Source: Paenibacillus barcinonensis (GTDB taxonomy: Bacteria; Bacillota; Bacilli; Paenibacillales; Paenibacillaceae). Taken from it: a stretch of 64,000 nt of DNA. Every line of letters starts with the position of its first letter. Position 1 is the stretch's first letter. Location: contig NZ_QJSW01000004.1 in the NCBI RefSeq assembly GCF_003217495.1, forward strand, positions 186,001 to 250,000. Direction: 5' to 3'. Of this stretch, positions 44,055-52,585 are shown piece by piece. The notes under the pieces were generated by a model. It saw nothing but the letters and a program-made list of their open reading frames with translations. It did no database searches and had not been told where the DNA came from. The translations under genes and the position numbers were made by a program.

Positions 44055-45299
44055 ATGAGTTCATTTGAGCAGTCTTTTGCAAAATCATTGGAGCAATACG
44101 CTGAACTGGTGGTCAGAGTAGGTGTCAACATTCAGAAGGGACAAGATTTGCTGGTGACAGCTCCTGTAGAAACACTGGAGTTTACCCGTCTGGTTGTTGA
44201 AAAGGCGTACGCTGCGGGAGCGAATTATGTACAGGTTGATCTGGAAGACGACACAATTACACGCAGCCGGTTTGAGCATGGCTCGGACGACAGCTTTGAC
44301 TATTATCCTGCCTGGAAAGGCGACATGATGGAACGATTCGCTGAAGCTGGCGGGGCTACGTTGACGATCAAAGTACCGGACCCGGATCTGTACAATGGTA
44401 TTGAGGCTACCAAAGTGTCGCGTGCAACCAAGGCAGCAGCAGAAGCGCGCAAAGGATATGCCAAATACACACGTAACCATGAGATCAGCTGGTGTCTGAT
44501 CAAGGCGCCAACGAAGGCGTGGGCGAACAAGGTATTTGCCGATATTCCTGAAGAGGATCGCATTCGTGTGATGTGGGATACTATTTTCAAGATGAATCGT
44601 GTGGATGGCGGAGATGCTGTGCAGAATTGGAAAGAGCATCTGGAAACGCTGAACAAGATGAGTGAGTTGCTGAATCAGAAAAATTACAAGAGCCTGCACT
44701 ATCGCGCACCAGGAACCGATCTGAAGATCGAACTCGTGAACAACCATATCTGGGGCGGTGGCGGCAGTGAAAACAAACAAGGTGTGTATACGGTAGCGAA
44801 CATGCCGACCGAAGAGGTATTCACAATGCCCAAGCGCAGCGGTGTGAACGGTTATGTGAGCAGCACCATGCCACTGAACCTGAACGGGCAGCTGGTTGAT
44901 CAGATGCGTATTACGTTTAAGGATGGTCAGGTTGTTGCATACACAGCGGCTTCAGGTGAAGAGCATTTGAAGAATTTATTTTCGACAGATGAAGGCGCAC
45001 GTTATTTGGGAGAGGTGGCTCTTGTGCCGCATCATTCCCCGATCTCCAATCTGAACCGTATCTTCTACAATACCGGCATTGATGAAAATGCATCCTGCCA
45101 TCTGGCGGTCGGAAGTGCCTATCCGTTTAATATGAAGGATGGTACAACGATGTCCAATGAGGAGCTACTGAAGCATGAGTGTAACGTCAGTCTCACACAT
45201 GTCGATTTCATGATTGGTTCTGCGGAGCTGGATATCGACGGAGAGCTGCAGGACGGCACGATTGAACCGTTATTCCGCAAAGGGAACTGGGCATTTTAA
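44055..45299 (+). CDS. Aminopeptidase, M29 family
   Basis: A 414-residue metallo-aminopeptidase with ATG after AGGAGTGA. M29 hallmarks are the N-terminal domain ELVVRVGVNIQKGQDLLVTAPVE, the active-site block NTGIDENASCHLAVGSAYP, and THVDFMIGSAELDIDG, containing metal-binding His and Asp residues. Length fits AmpS/PepS/aminopeptidase T. It is cytoplasmic and broad-specificity. A perfect palindromic terminator follows. Confidence 0.95.
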   Translation: MSSFEQSFAKSLEQYAELVVRVGVNIQKGQDLLVTAPVETLEFTRLVVEKAYAAGANYVQVDLEDDTITRSRFEHGSDDSFDYYPAWKGDMMERFAEAGGATLTIKVPDPDLYNGIEATKVSRATKAAAEARKGYAKYTRNHEISWCLIKAPTKAWANKVFADIPEEDRIRVMWDTIFKMNRVDGGDAVQNWKEHLETLNKMSELLNQKNYKSLHYRAPGTDLKIELVNNHIWGGGGSENKQGVYTVANMPTEEVFTMPKRSGVNGYVSSTMPLNLNGQLVDQMRITFKDGQVVAYTAASGEEHLKNLFSTDEGARYLGEVALVPHHSPISNLNRIFYNTGIDENASCHLAVGSAYPFNMKDGTTMSNEELLKHECNVSLTHVDFMIGSAELDIDGELQDGTIEPLFRKGNWAF

Positions 45300-45405
45300 G
45301 TGATGACAGACAAGTATGAATGGCAAGTGTTAGACGTGAGATAAAAAGATACCTCGGATCGGATCGTAAGTGAGGTAATATAAACATCATCATCTAATCG
45401 CAGCG

Positions 45406-45445
45406 GTAAAAAAAGTGACTTCGAATTCGAAGTCACTTTTTTTAC
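45406..45445. terminator. Perfect 40-bp palindromic bidirectional terminator
   Basis: Centre GAATTC with arms GTGACTTC/GAAGTCAC flanked by A7 and T7; symmetric with no mismatch from 45406 to 45445. It separates convergent aminopeptidase and GyrI-like genes. Confidence 0.9.
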
Positions 45446-45538
45446 TATCTGAATACAGCGTGAATGGATTTGATTGGATGAGAAAGGTATCCCATTATGT
45501 GTAATGCTCAAGTGAGCAACTTCGAATATTAAAAATGT

Positions 45539-46024
45539 TCAATCCATTGTTATAGGAATGCAAAGCTCGCATAGATGCTGAGCCAGCAGATGGGGACGAT
45601 ACCTCTCGATAATAGGTTTAAGATCCAACTGAAACCCCCTGGCATGCACATGTGAAATCATGTCATTCCAGGCATTCTGAATGCCTTCAGCCGTATGCGG
45701 AACCGTGAAGATCAGGTATTGTCCTCCCGCCAGGGTGCCTATGTGAACTGCAGGACCATGCTCTTTTTCGAAATGTTCAAACTTAAAATCTTGATCTAGC
45801 ACGATACACGCGTCATACCTGCAGTGCTGTGGTCGTGTTGATGACGGATCATCCTGAGGAATACCAAGTAAAGTGGCCTGTTCATCAAGCAAGTGATTTC
45901 GACTTGCCCATTGTTTAAGCTTTTCCATTGCCTCACCATTGGAGGGCCCATAGGGTCCAACTTGACGTACATAAGCGATTGTGGCGGAGGCAAGGTGTTC
46001 AACATACATCTCATTCAGGCTCAC
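45539..46024 (-). CDS. GyrI-like small-molecule-binding protein
   Basis: A 161-residue protein with the AraC effector-binding/GyrI-like fold in stand-alone form: TIAYVRQVGPYG at the start, DACIVLDQDF, and VHIGTLAGGQYLIFTVPHTAEGIQNAWNDMIS. The GTG start at 46024 lies eight bases after AAAGGGATG. Such proteins bind hydrophobic cations or drugs, and some hydrolyse cyclopropanoids. A regulatory domain is absent, so it is not a regulator. Confidence 0.82.
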   Translation of the reverse strand: MSLNEMYVEHLASATIAYVRQVGPYGPSNGEAMEKLKQWASRNHLLDEQATLLGIPQDDPSSTRPQHCRYDACIVLDQDFKFEHFEKEHGPAVHIGTLAGGQYLIFTVPHTAEGIQNAWNDMISHVHARGFQLDLKPIIERYRPHLLAQHLCELCIPITMD

Positions 46025-46152
46025 AAATATCATCCCTTTTTATGTAAAGTAGCTTACTTGAAGAATGCTAACATGTTATAAAAATATTTGCATAATCTTT
46101 TTTGACAAAATAGATCAAACAAAGGCTAACAAGGGAATGTATGTAACGCCAA

Positions 46153-46176
46153 AAAAGCCACATTACGTGGCTTTTC
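46153..46176. terminator. Terminator between GyrI-like and nitroreductase genes
   Basis: AAAAGCCAC/GTGGCTTTT with ATTAC loop, A-run on one side and T-run on the other; serves the nitroreductase gene most plausibly. Confidence 0.75.
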
Positions 46177-46283
46177 TCATCAATTCATTATGGTAACTCC
46201 ACTCAACTTCATAACAAGATGAACTTAAACATTTCCATACATTCATTTCAAATTTCGATCACTTGATTCACTCACATCATCAT

Positions 46284-46916
46284 TTATTCAGCGTTCATTT
46301 TATTAAAGCTGACATATTCGTGAATTGGCTTGCGATATCCGCGCGGGCGCTGCTTGGCTTCCGACTTTTTACCAATGGTGATCAGCATCGCCGGTACGTA
46401 ATGGTCAGGAATGTTCAGGCTCTGCTGGAGCTCCTCGGCATCAAAACCGATCATTGGACAGGTGTCCCAGCCGCGATCCTGTGCGATCAGCATGAATTGC
46501 ATAGCTGACAGGCTGGCGTTGCGAATTGCATCCTCGCGTTGGAAAAATCTACCGCGCGTTTCATAGAATTCCGTCACACTTTGCGATTCCTGTTCATACT
46601 GGAATGGTGTCAGGGCGCCCAGATTGAGCAGTCCCTCGTTGATGGTCCGAATATGATGGTGTGCATTAACATCACCGAGCACGACGATCACTGCGGATGC
46701 CGTTTTCACTTTATATTGCTGCGAAGCTTCATATACTTTGTCTTTTTGATCTGCGCCGGTCAACACAAGGTAATGTGTATGCTGCAGATTAAATGCGGAA
46801 GGTGCGAATTTATTCAAGGCAAACATGTCTTCCAGTTCCGATTCTGAAATTTCAATGCCTTCTTCAAAAATAACAGCCGATCTACGATTTTTAATCAATT
46901 GATCCAGTTCGCTCAT
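46284..46916 (-). CDS. Nitroreductase-family FMN oxidoreductase
   Basis: A 210-residue nitroreductase. The ATG at 46916 follows GAGGG. Flavin-contact motifs: IKNRRSAVIFEEG, NKFAPSAFNLQHTHYLVLTG and QDRGWDTCPMIGFDAEEL. It resembles B. subtilis YodC/HBN1-type enzymes that reduce nitro or quinone compounds. An inverted repeat ATACTTA-N11-TAAGTAT (46969-46993) upstream could be an operator for a stress regulator. Confidence 0.9.
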   Translation of the reverse strand: MSELDQLIKNRRSAVIFEEGIEISESELEDMFALNKFAPSAFNLQHTHYLVLTGADQKDKVYEASQQYKVKTASAVIVVLGDVNAHHHIRTINEGLLNLGALTPFQYEQESQSVTEFYETRGRFFQREDAIRNASLSAMQFMLIAQDRGWDTCPMIGFDAEELQQSLNIPDHYVPAMLITIGKKSEAKQRPRGYRKPIHEYVSFNKMNAE

Positions 46917-46968
46917 GGTTGTTTCCCTCACTTATGTATAGTTTGCTTGTTTCTAAAGTGAATATAAC

Positions 46969-46993
46969 ATACTTAATTACTTTATGTAAGTAT
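46969..46993. promoter_or_regulatory. Inverted repeat upstream of nitroreductase gene
   Basis: ATACTTA and TAAGTAT with an 11-bp spacer overlap the likely promoter on the minus strand. An HxlR- or MarR-type regulator is plausible, but none is encoded nearby. Confidence 0.4.
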
Positions 46994-47054
46994 TATTTTT
47001 GAATAAGACAAGATGTACTCGCCATACGCTAGAAATAAAAAGCCGAGGTGAGTC

Positions 47055-47294
47055 ATGGAAGCATTCGTCCGCAGATTAAAGTCGGCATGGAAGCATCAAG
47101 AATTTCGCGTATATGTGATCGAATCCTCTGCCGTTAAGCGGTTTTTGGTAGTGGAGTTCGTACTGGGTTATCTTGTATACAAAATGGCCCTTTATGTGTG
47201 CCATAACGATTTGATCGCAGGGGCAAGTTCGTGGGCGGGAACTGAAGGGGTTAAACGGCTTCCGCTGTTATTCCGGCGTATTGCCGGAGTTTAG
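47055..47294 (+). CDS. Small hypothetical protein, 79 aa
   Basis: Not recognised. The ATG follows CCGAGGTGAG. A hydrophobic stretch FLVVEFVLGYLVYKMALYVC (about residues 30-49) could be a membrane segment, preceded by a basic N-terminus (VRRLKSAWKHQEFR). A GC-rich hairpin lies just after the stop (47305-47331) without a T-run. It might be a small membrane protein. Confidence 0.5.
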   Translation: MEAFVRRLKSAWKHQEFRVYVIESSAVKRFLVVEFVLGYLVYKMALYVCHNDLIAGASSWAGTEGVKRLPLLFRRIAGV

Positions 47295-47347
47295 ATCAGA
47301 ATTTGGAGAGGGGAGTAGTTCCCCCTCTTCCTGATGGCGATAATTTC

Positions 47348-48124
47348 TTATTTTCCCCGTTCCAGATATTGCTCCAATGTCAGCTTCTGGCTGGTAATCT
47401 CGCCAGCAATATATACTCCCACGTAACGGACATGCCACGGTTCATAAGAGTACCCGGTTAATTTCTCCTGATCCTTGCCGTAACGAATGATGAAACCGTA
47501 TTTGTGGGCATTGGCTTTCAGCCATTTGCCTTCTTTGGTATTGCCAAAGCTCTGCTGCAGGTCATACCCTGCTGAAGCGCTGGAAATATCCATCGCAAGC
47601 CCGGTTTGATGCTCACTCTGTCCGGGGCGGGCACTGGTTTTATTCGCTACAGCCTCACCTTTAATGCTGGCATTGCGGTCGAAAATTGATTTTTGGGTAG
47701 CGTATGAGCGATAACCGGATACGGCCTTGATATCAATGCCATCCTTTTTCGCTGCGGCAAACAGCTTCTCTATAGCCGATGCAGCGACCTTGCGCATTTG
47801 CTTTTTCGGACTGGAGCCAGAGAAGCTGAAGGGAATGTTAGGTACAACCAGATCGTTAGGCTCATAAGTGGAGGGCAGATTTCTTTTTTTATTTACAAGC
47901 ACAACCGTGCTGGAGAGATTGGTTACGGTAGCAACACCTTTGCTGTTTGTGGTGACGGTACGGCTTGGTGCATTGTCATGCAGAAATTGGGAGAAGCTTG
48001 AGCTTGCGGCTGAAGCGACAGGAATAAGCGGCTGGTTCATCGGAAGTGCTGTAAAGGCTGTGCCTGCAAGCACAGAGCCGAGCAGCATCGTGGATATGAT
48101 GGATTTACGAGTAAATGATGACAT
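47348..48124 (-). CDS. VanY-type D-alanyl-D-alanine carboxypeptidase (M15)
   Basis: A 258-residue secreted peptidase with AAGGAGG before its ATG. Residues 1-37 form a signal peptide with a long hydrophobic core. The M15B zinc site is present as SGYRSYATQ, SARPGQSEHQTGLAMDIS (His and Asp ligands) and EPWHVRYV (catalytic Glu and third His). It trims D-Ala from peptidoglycan stem peptides outside the cell. No vancomycin-resistance genes surround it, so a housekeeping wall-remodelling role is likely. Confidence 0.93.
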   Translation of the reverse strand: MSSFTRKSIISTMLLGSVLAGTAFTALPMNQPLIPVASAASSSFSQFLHDNAPSRTVTTNSKGVATVTNLSSTVVLVNKKRNLPSTYEPNDLVVPNIPFSFSGSSPKKQMRKVAASAIEKLFAAAKKDGIDIKAVSGYRSYATQKSIFDRNASIKGEAVANKTSARPGQSEHQTGLAMDISSASAGYDLQQSFGNTKEGKWLKANAHKYGFIIRYGKDQEKLTGYSYEPWHVRYVGVYIAGEITSQKLTLEQYLERGK

Positions 48125-48490
48125 GTTGGATGTTCCTCCTTGGAATATATCAATCTATAAACCAAGTATACTCGAGGAATATATCCATAGGTTCTCCAAA
48201 TGTTTCCGACTTGTAAACAAATGTAGTAGAGTGAGCAGCAGAAACATAGAATCGTGAGCGTGAGCTAGATGCCGGATATATATCAGCATAGAGAAGCGTG
48301 AATTGGAAAAGGGTGAATGGAGATATCGGTGTCACTTGCTGTCAACGTCACCCCCTGGTGATTCTCGTCGAATTCGATGCCGCTCAGAAGGGGAATCGTC
48401 GTACGACTGGAGATTGCTCTGGATGTGTTGTTATGACATGGCGCTGGGGGAAAAGGTTAAGCTAAATCATGCGGGTTTGCAAAAAAAATC

Positions 48491-48630
48491 ACGATCTCCA
48501 GAGAGCTTATTGGAGCCTAATAGCCCCATTTTTCGGCCCCGAAGGTAGCTTTCACTTGAAATAACGTTATTGAGGATCGTTAGATTTTCAAACAGCTCGT
48601 TTTAGGCTAAATAAGACTTCTGGAGATCGT
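48491..48630. repeat. 140-bp element with long terminal inverted repeats (MITE-like)
   Basis: The arms 48491-48517 and 48605-48630 are inverted repeats: ACGATCTCCAGA against TCTGGAGATCGT, with further matches inward. The inner sequence contains a partial repeat of the right arm (GAGGATCGTTAGATTTT, 48572-48588), so the left arm could pair with either. No ORF is inside. Clear target duplication was not seen. Remaining 48125-48700 sequence shows no gene. Confidence 0.65.
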
Positions 48631-48700
48631 TAAAAATTGGACATAGTAGTCCTGTGTGGGCTGTACCTGTGCATGAAAAGCCCGGCACATCTGCTTTTAT

Positions 48701-49063
48701 TTATAACATGCAAGCGTCAGAAGCGCTTCCGGTTCCGACAGCGGCTGCACGCGCATCACGAAGCCGGAGATTGCTGCTGATTACACCTGAATCACTGCTC
48801 AGCGTGTAGGCGGGATAGTTTGCCTGTGCATCCAGCTTCATGCTGGATTCAAGATTGAGCTGATGCTTGGGGTCAACGTAGAACGGAACGAGATTTGTTT
48901 CAATTTGCTCATCCAGCGCAGCCGGTTCATCTACAATTAACAGCACCACCACTCCGTTACAACCGCAGCCCTCCATATCATAAAATACTTTGAAATATCC
49001 GGGCTGATCGTTCAGGCTTTCGCTTAAACGTTGGGCTGCCAGATCTGTAATTTGCATATGCAT
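48701..49063 (-). CDS. HesB/YadR-like iron-sulfur biosynthesis domain protein
   Basis: A 120-residue protein with ATG after AGGAG. The Fe-S biosynthesis fold is suggested by ITDLAAQRLSESLNDQPGYFKVFYDMEGCGCNGVVVLLIVDEP, where the CGC pair and a C-terminal cysteine (DACML) replace the usual A-type carrier CGCG pattern. It resembles B. subtilis YneR-type proteins, not a classic SufA. Fe-S transfer is plausible but not proven by the motif. Confidence 0.78.
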   Translation of the reverse strand: MHMQITDLAAQRLSESLNDQPGYFKVFYDMEGCGCNGVVVLLIVDEPAALDEQIETNLVPFYVDPKHQLNLESSMKLDAQANYPAYTLSSDSGVISSNLRLRDARAAAVGTGSASDACML

Positions 49064-49261
49064 ATCGTTTCACTCCTATATTGATGAGTATGATTATGAA
49101 TCGGAAAAATATGTTGTGTTTCTAGTGGTAGTATACCACTTTGTCGAAAGTGAAAACATGGTTCGCTTTTTCAGTACGAGGGAAGTCCACTACAGATGTC
49201 GAATAGGTTATACATGCACGTAGACATTTACATACCATACAAGAAAGGGTGGAACAACACG

Positions 49262-49870
49262 ATGTCATCCAATTTTGTTCAGCTTCATCAAGGGAAATGG
49301 ACAACCGAGCCGGTTCATGCACAGCATGACGGGGAATGTTTGCTTGTACAGGCGCAGGAGGGCAGTGATTTTTGGGAAGAGACGTTTTACGGCTTCTGCC
49401 ATCGGAATGGACATGCGATGCTTGCTCCCTGGGACGGATCAGAGGCAGTAGAGGTATCGTTTGATCTGAGTTCCTTCACTGAACTTTATGATCAGGCAGG
49501 GTTAATGTTGTGGCATGCAGAGCATCAATGGATCAAAGCGGGGGTTGAAGTGAATGATGGTGTTGTACATGTTGGAGCCGTCGTAACCGATCGGTTTTCG
49601 GATTGGTCGCTGTCTCCTGTACCGGAGTGGAGAGCACGAATTGTTACGATTCGAGCATCATACCATCAGGAGTCCGTCGTGATTCGCGCGCGGACGGATG
49701 AACACCCATGGCGTACGATACGTGTGGCAAGATTTGCTTATCCCGAGCACAAGCAGGCTGGGCCGTTCCTTTGCTCGCCCAAGCGAGCCGGGTTCGAGGT
49801 TGCTTTTACACGATGGGCCTATACTGCACCTGATGAAGACCTGCATGCCGATCCGCCGATTTGCGATTAG
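49262..49870 (+). CDS. DUF1349-domain protein
   Basis: A 202-residue protein. The ATG at 49262 follows AAAGGGTGG. The sequence fits the DUF1349 concanavalin-like beta-sandwich: DFWEETFYGFCHRNGHAML, LMLWHAEHQWIKAGVEVNDG and AGPFLCSPKRAGFEVAFTRW. Homologues in yeast and bacteria are called regulation-of-HSP12-like but lack a firm activity. It has no signal peptide, so it is cytoplasmic; carbohydrate binding is possible. Confidence 0.85.
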   Translation: MSSNFVQLHQGKWTTEPVHAQHDGECLLVQAQEGSDFWEETFYGFCHRNGHAMLAPWDGSEAVEVSFDLSSFTELYDQAGLMLWHAEHQWIKAGVEVNDGVVHVGAVVTDRFSDWSLSPVPEWRARIVTIRASYHQESVVIRARTDEHPWRTIRVARFAYPEHKQAGPFLCSPKRAGFEVAFTRWAYTAPDEDLHADPPICD

Positions 49871-49898
49871 TGACTGGTCGAGATATTTTCATGCATAC

Positions 49899-49935
49899 AA
49901 AGAAGCAAATTTCCTAAGGAAACTTGCTTCTTTTG
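49899..49935. terminator. Bidirectional terminator between DUF1349 and SET genes
   Basis: AAAGAAGCAA/TTGCTTCTTT perfect stem continued by TTTCC/GGAAA inner pairing. Confidence 0.85.
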
Positions 49936-50031
49936 CTCTGTATAATGCTTGAACCTCAAGTGCATGTGGAAAAGGGATGAATCAGCCATCCGTATCCATG
50001 CATGACGACTTTCCATCTTTACGCTTTTCTG

Positions 50032-50496
50032 CTACTGCTTGTCTGCATCTGTTTGTTCGCTTTTAGGCGACGTTTCTGCTTCTTCCTGCTCCTGTAATTC
50101 CCGCATACGCTCTTCATAATCATCCAGGAACCATAGCGGGTCCATGTTATCTTCCTCACCGTTATAGTTGATGAGAATTTCCTCACCAGCCTTAATGTCG
50201 GTATAAGCATAGAAATCAAAGGTATGATTGTCAAAATTAATATCGTACGTGGCGTTAGGCTCATACGAGTGGTTAATCAAGCTGCCGTAACCCAGCAGGA
50301 TGGCGGTATGATTAGCACCATATTCAAAAACGTAATCCTCCAGAATGGTTTTCTCGATATGCTCATGATCCTCATTCGGATAAGGCACAACGGGTGCCTG
50401 ATGGATTAACTGGCCTTTGGTAATATCTTCTGTGGCGAACACTCCGCGATTAAACTCACCGCCGTCGCCCAGCTTGGACTGTCTTACTTCAATCAT
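50032..50496 (-). CDS. SET-domain protein, putative protein lysine methyltransferase
   Basis: A 154-residue protein consisting almost only of a SET fold. The ATG at 50496 has AGGTGA upstream, better than an in-frame GTG just before. Motifs: GRGVFATEDITKGQLIHQAPVV-like start (here GEFNRGVFATEDITKG), LLGYGSLINHSYEPNA (the pseudoknot NHSxxPN motif that binds SAM) and GEEILINYNG. The C-terminus is acidic and Gln/Glu rich. It lacks pre- and post-SET cysteine regions, as usual for bacterial SET proteins. The substrate is unknown. Confidence 0.88.
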   Translation of the reverse strand: MIEVRQSKLGDGGEFNRGVFATEDITKGQLIHQAPVVPYPNEDHEHIEKTILEDYVFEYGANHTAILLGYGSLINHSYEPNATYDINFDNHTFDFYAYTDIKAGEEILINYNGEEDNMDPLWFLDDYEERMRELQEQEEAETSPKSEQTDADKQ

Positions 50497-50684
50497 CGCA
50501 TTCACCTGATGCTCTATGGTAGAGCTCCGTTCTATATAATGGTTGCATTTCAGCTAAGGCAAAATTTTACCCTATACGCAGGCATAAGGCAAATATAACA
50601 ATTTTAAAATAGGACGTTGAGTTGTACGGGAGATAACGCTTATAATATACAAAGAATTAAGTCTATATAGAAAAGGTGCCATGA

Positions 50685-52241
50685 ATGAGTATATTAAATG
50701 TAGAAAAATTAAGTCACGGTTTTGGTGATCGTGCCATCTTTAACGACGTGTCATTCCGCCTGCTCAAGGGTGAGCATATCGGTCTGATCGGGGCGAATGG
50801 TGAAGGTAAATCGACCTTCATGAATATTATTACAGGCAAGCTGCAGCCGGATGAGGGTAAGGTGGAATGGTCCAAACGGATGCGTGTTGGTTATCTCGAC
50901 CAGCATGCGGTGCTGAGTAAGGGACAGTCGATTCGCGATGTACTGCGCAGTGCATTCCAGTACCTGTTCGACATGGAGCAGGAAATGAACGAAATGTATG
51001 GCAAAATGGGCGAGGTTACGCCTGAAGAGCTGGAGCAGCTGCTGGAGGACGTTGGTACGATCCAGGATACACTGACGAATCAGGATTTTTACATGATTGA
51101 TGCCAAAGTGGACGAAACCGCGCGTGGTCTGGGCTTGACCGATATCGGTCTGGACAAGGATGTAAATGATCTGAGCGGGGGACAACGGACAAAGGTTCTG
51201 CTTGCCAAGCTTTTGCTGGAAAAGCCCGATATTCTGCTTCTGGACGAGCCGACAAACTATCTGGATGAACAACACATTGAGTGGTTGAAGCGTTATTTGC
51301 AGGAATATGAGAATGCCTTCATTCTGATCTCGCATGATATTCCATTCCTGAACAGTGTCATCAACCTCATTTACCATATGGAAAATCAGGATTTGACCCG
51401 CTATGTGGGCGATTACAACCACTTCCAGGAAGTTTACGAGATGAAGAAGCAGCAGCTGGAGTCGGCGTACAAGCGTCAGCAGCAAGAGATTGCCGATCTG
51501 AAAGACTTCGTAGCGCGGAACAAAGCCAGCGTAGCGACCCGCAACATGGCGATGTCCAGACAGAAGAAGCTCGACAAGATGGATGTTATCGAACTGGCCA
51601 AAGAAAAACCGAAGCCGCAGTTCAACTTCCGCGATGCAAGAACGTCCGGCAAGCTTATTTTTGAAACCAAAGGTCTTGTGATCGGATATAACGAGCCGTT
51701 GTCCAGACCGCTGGATCTTCGGATGGAGCGTGGGCAGAAGATTGCACTGGTCGGCGCCAACGGTATCGGTAAAACAACGCTGATGCGCAGCATCCTGGGG
51801 GAAATTCAGCCTCTGGAAGGAAGCGTTCAGCGTGGTGAAAATCTTGAAATCGGCTATTTCCAGCAAGAGATGAAGGAAGCCAACTATAATACATGTATTG
51901 AAGAAATTTGGCAGGAGTTCCCTTCCTACACCCAGTTTGAAGTGCGTGCTGCTCTTGCAAAATGTGGACTTACGACCAAGCACATTGAGAGTAAAGTTGC
52001 TGTGCTTAGTGGTGGAGAGAAGGCCAAAGTGCGACTGTGCAAGCTGATCAACAACGAAACTAACCTGCTGGTCCTTGACGAGCCGACCAACCACTTGGAT
52101 GTTGATGCGAAGGATGAGCTGAAGCGTGCACTGCAAGCGTACAAGGGCAGCATCCTGCTGATCTCGCACGAACCGGAATTTTACCGTGATGTTGTAACAG
52201 ACACCTGGAACTGTGAGTCCTGGACAACAAAAGTATTCTAA
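50685..52241 (+). CDS. ABC-F family ATPase (YkpA/Uup-like)
   Basis: A 518-residue duplicated ATPase without membrane segments. Walker A motifs GANGEGKST and GANGIGKTT, signatures LSGGQRTK and LSGGEKAK, Walker B regions with LLLDEPTNYLD and LVLDEPTNHLD. A charged helical linker (residues about 240-310) joins the halves. This is the ABC-F layout; members bind the ribosomal E site and aid translation, and some give antibiotic protection. It looks like the YkpA housekeeping type with a short linker, not a Vga/Lsa-type resistance protein. Confidence 0.92.
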   Translation: MSILNVEKLSHGFGDRAIFNDVSFRLLKGEHIGLIGANGEGKSTFMNIITGKLQPDEGKVEWSKRMRVGYLDQHAVLSKGQSIRDVLRSAFQYLFDMEQEMNEMYGKMGEVTPEELEQLLEDVGTIQDTLTNQDFYMIDAKVDETARGLGLTDIGLDKDVNDLSGGQRTKVLLAKLLLEKPDILLLDEPTNYLDEQHIEWLKRYLQEYENAFILISHDIPFLNSVINLIYHMENQDLTRYVGDYNHFQEVYEMKKQQLESAYKRQQQEIADLKDFVARNKASVATRNMAMSRQKKLDKMDVIELAKEKPKPQFNFRDARTSGKLIFETKGLVIGYNEPLSRPLDLRMERGQKIALVGANGIGKTTLMRSILGEIQPLEGSVQRGENLEIGYFQQEMKEANYNTCIEEIWQEFPSYTQFEVRAALAKCGLTTKHIESKVAVLSGGEKAKVRLCKLINNETNLLVLDEPTNHLDVDAKDELKRALQAYKGSILLISHEPEFYRDVVTDTWNCESWTTKVF

Positions 52242-52302
52242 TATACAAACGGCTTGAACCAACATATAAAGTAGCTTATTAAACAGCTATAGCATAACGA
52301 GG

Positions 52303-52346
52303 ACGCGTATTTTGCTTGCTAACAGCAGGGGGATACGCGTTTTTTG
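52303..52346 (+). terminator. Terminator of the ABC-F gene
   Basis: ACGCGTAT/ATACGCGT perfect stem, T-run after it. Confidence 0.85.
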
Positions 52347-52384
52347 TCATGTGAGTGTTGAGTGGAAATAGGACAAAAGAATGG

Positions 52385-52413
52385 TTGACAGTCTGAAAAG
52401 CAAACGATATTCT
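52385..52413 (+). promoter_or_regulatory. Promoter of the GH43/SLH gene
   Basis: TTGACA, a 17-bp spacer and TATTCT. The start point would lie at about 52420, on the first cre-like site. Confidence 0.7.
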
Positions 52414-52419
52414 ATGTTT

Positions 52420-52433
52420 AGAAAGCGGTTACA
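52420..52433. promoter_or_regulatory. cre-like site at transcription start of the GH43/SLH gene
   Basis: AGAAAGCGGTTACA matches 13 of 14 positions of the CcpA consensus TGWNANCGNTNWCA. Confidence 0.6.
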
Positions 52434-52538
52434 TTTTGTAGGCAAAATCCTGTTTGAATATGCATGGGCAAGAAAGATACGGAATTCCGTAACGTTACGT
52501 AATTGCGCTTGGCAGATAAAAACAGGTCTTTTTTTTGT

Positions 52539-52564
52539 TTTTAATGAAACCGGTTTCATTAAAA
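52539..52564. promoter_or_regulatory. 26-bp perfect palindrome containing a cre consensus site
   Basis: The core TGAAACCGGTTTCA (52545-52558) fits the cre consensus fully; symmetry extends to 26 bases. It lies in the leader just before the ribosome binding site. A roadblock by CcpA or a dedicated LacI-family repressor is inferred. Confidence 0.7.
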
Positions 52565-52585
52565 TTGCAAAGGAGCGAATCGATA

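Noticed and set aside
47868-48257. 129-codon plus-strand ORF opposite the VanY-type gene
   Set aside because: It is antisense to a well-supported secreted peptidase and has no ribosome binding site.
48303-48548. 81-codon ORF in the VanY-HesB interval
   Set aside because: It enters the inverted-repeat element and shows no ribosome binding site or protein-like pattern.
50685-52241. Antibiotic-resistance ABC-F protein
   Set aside because: The linker is short and the sequence resembles housekeeping YkpA/Uup types; there is no attenuator-type leader peptide upstream.
50751-52265. 504-codon ORF on the minus strand opposite the ABC-F gene
   Set aside because: It is a shadow of a clearly real ABC-F gene, rich in Leu/His/Gln as expected for an antisense frame, and no domain is visible.
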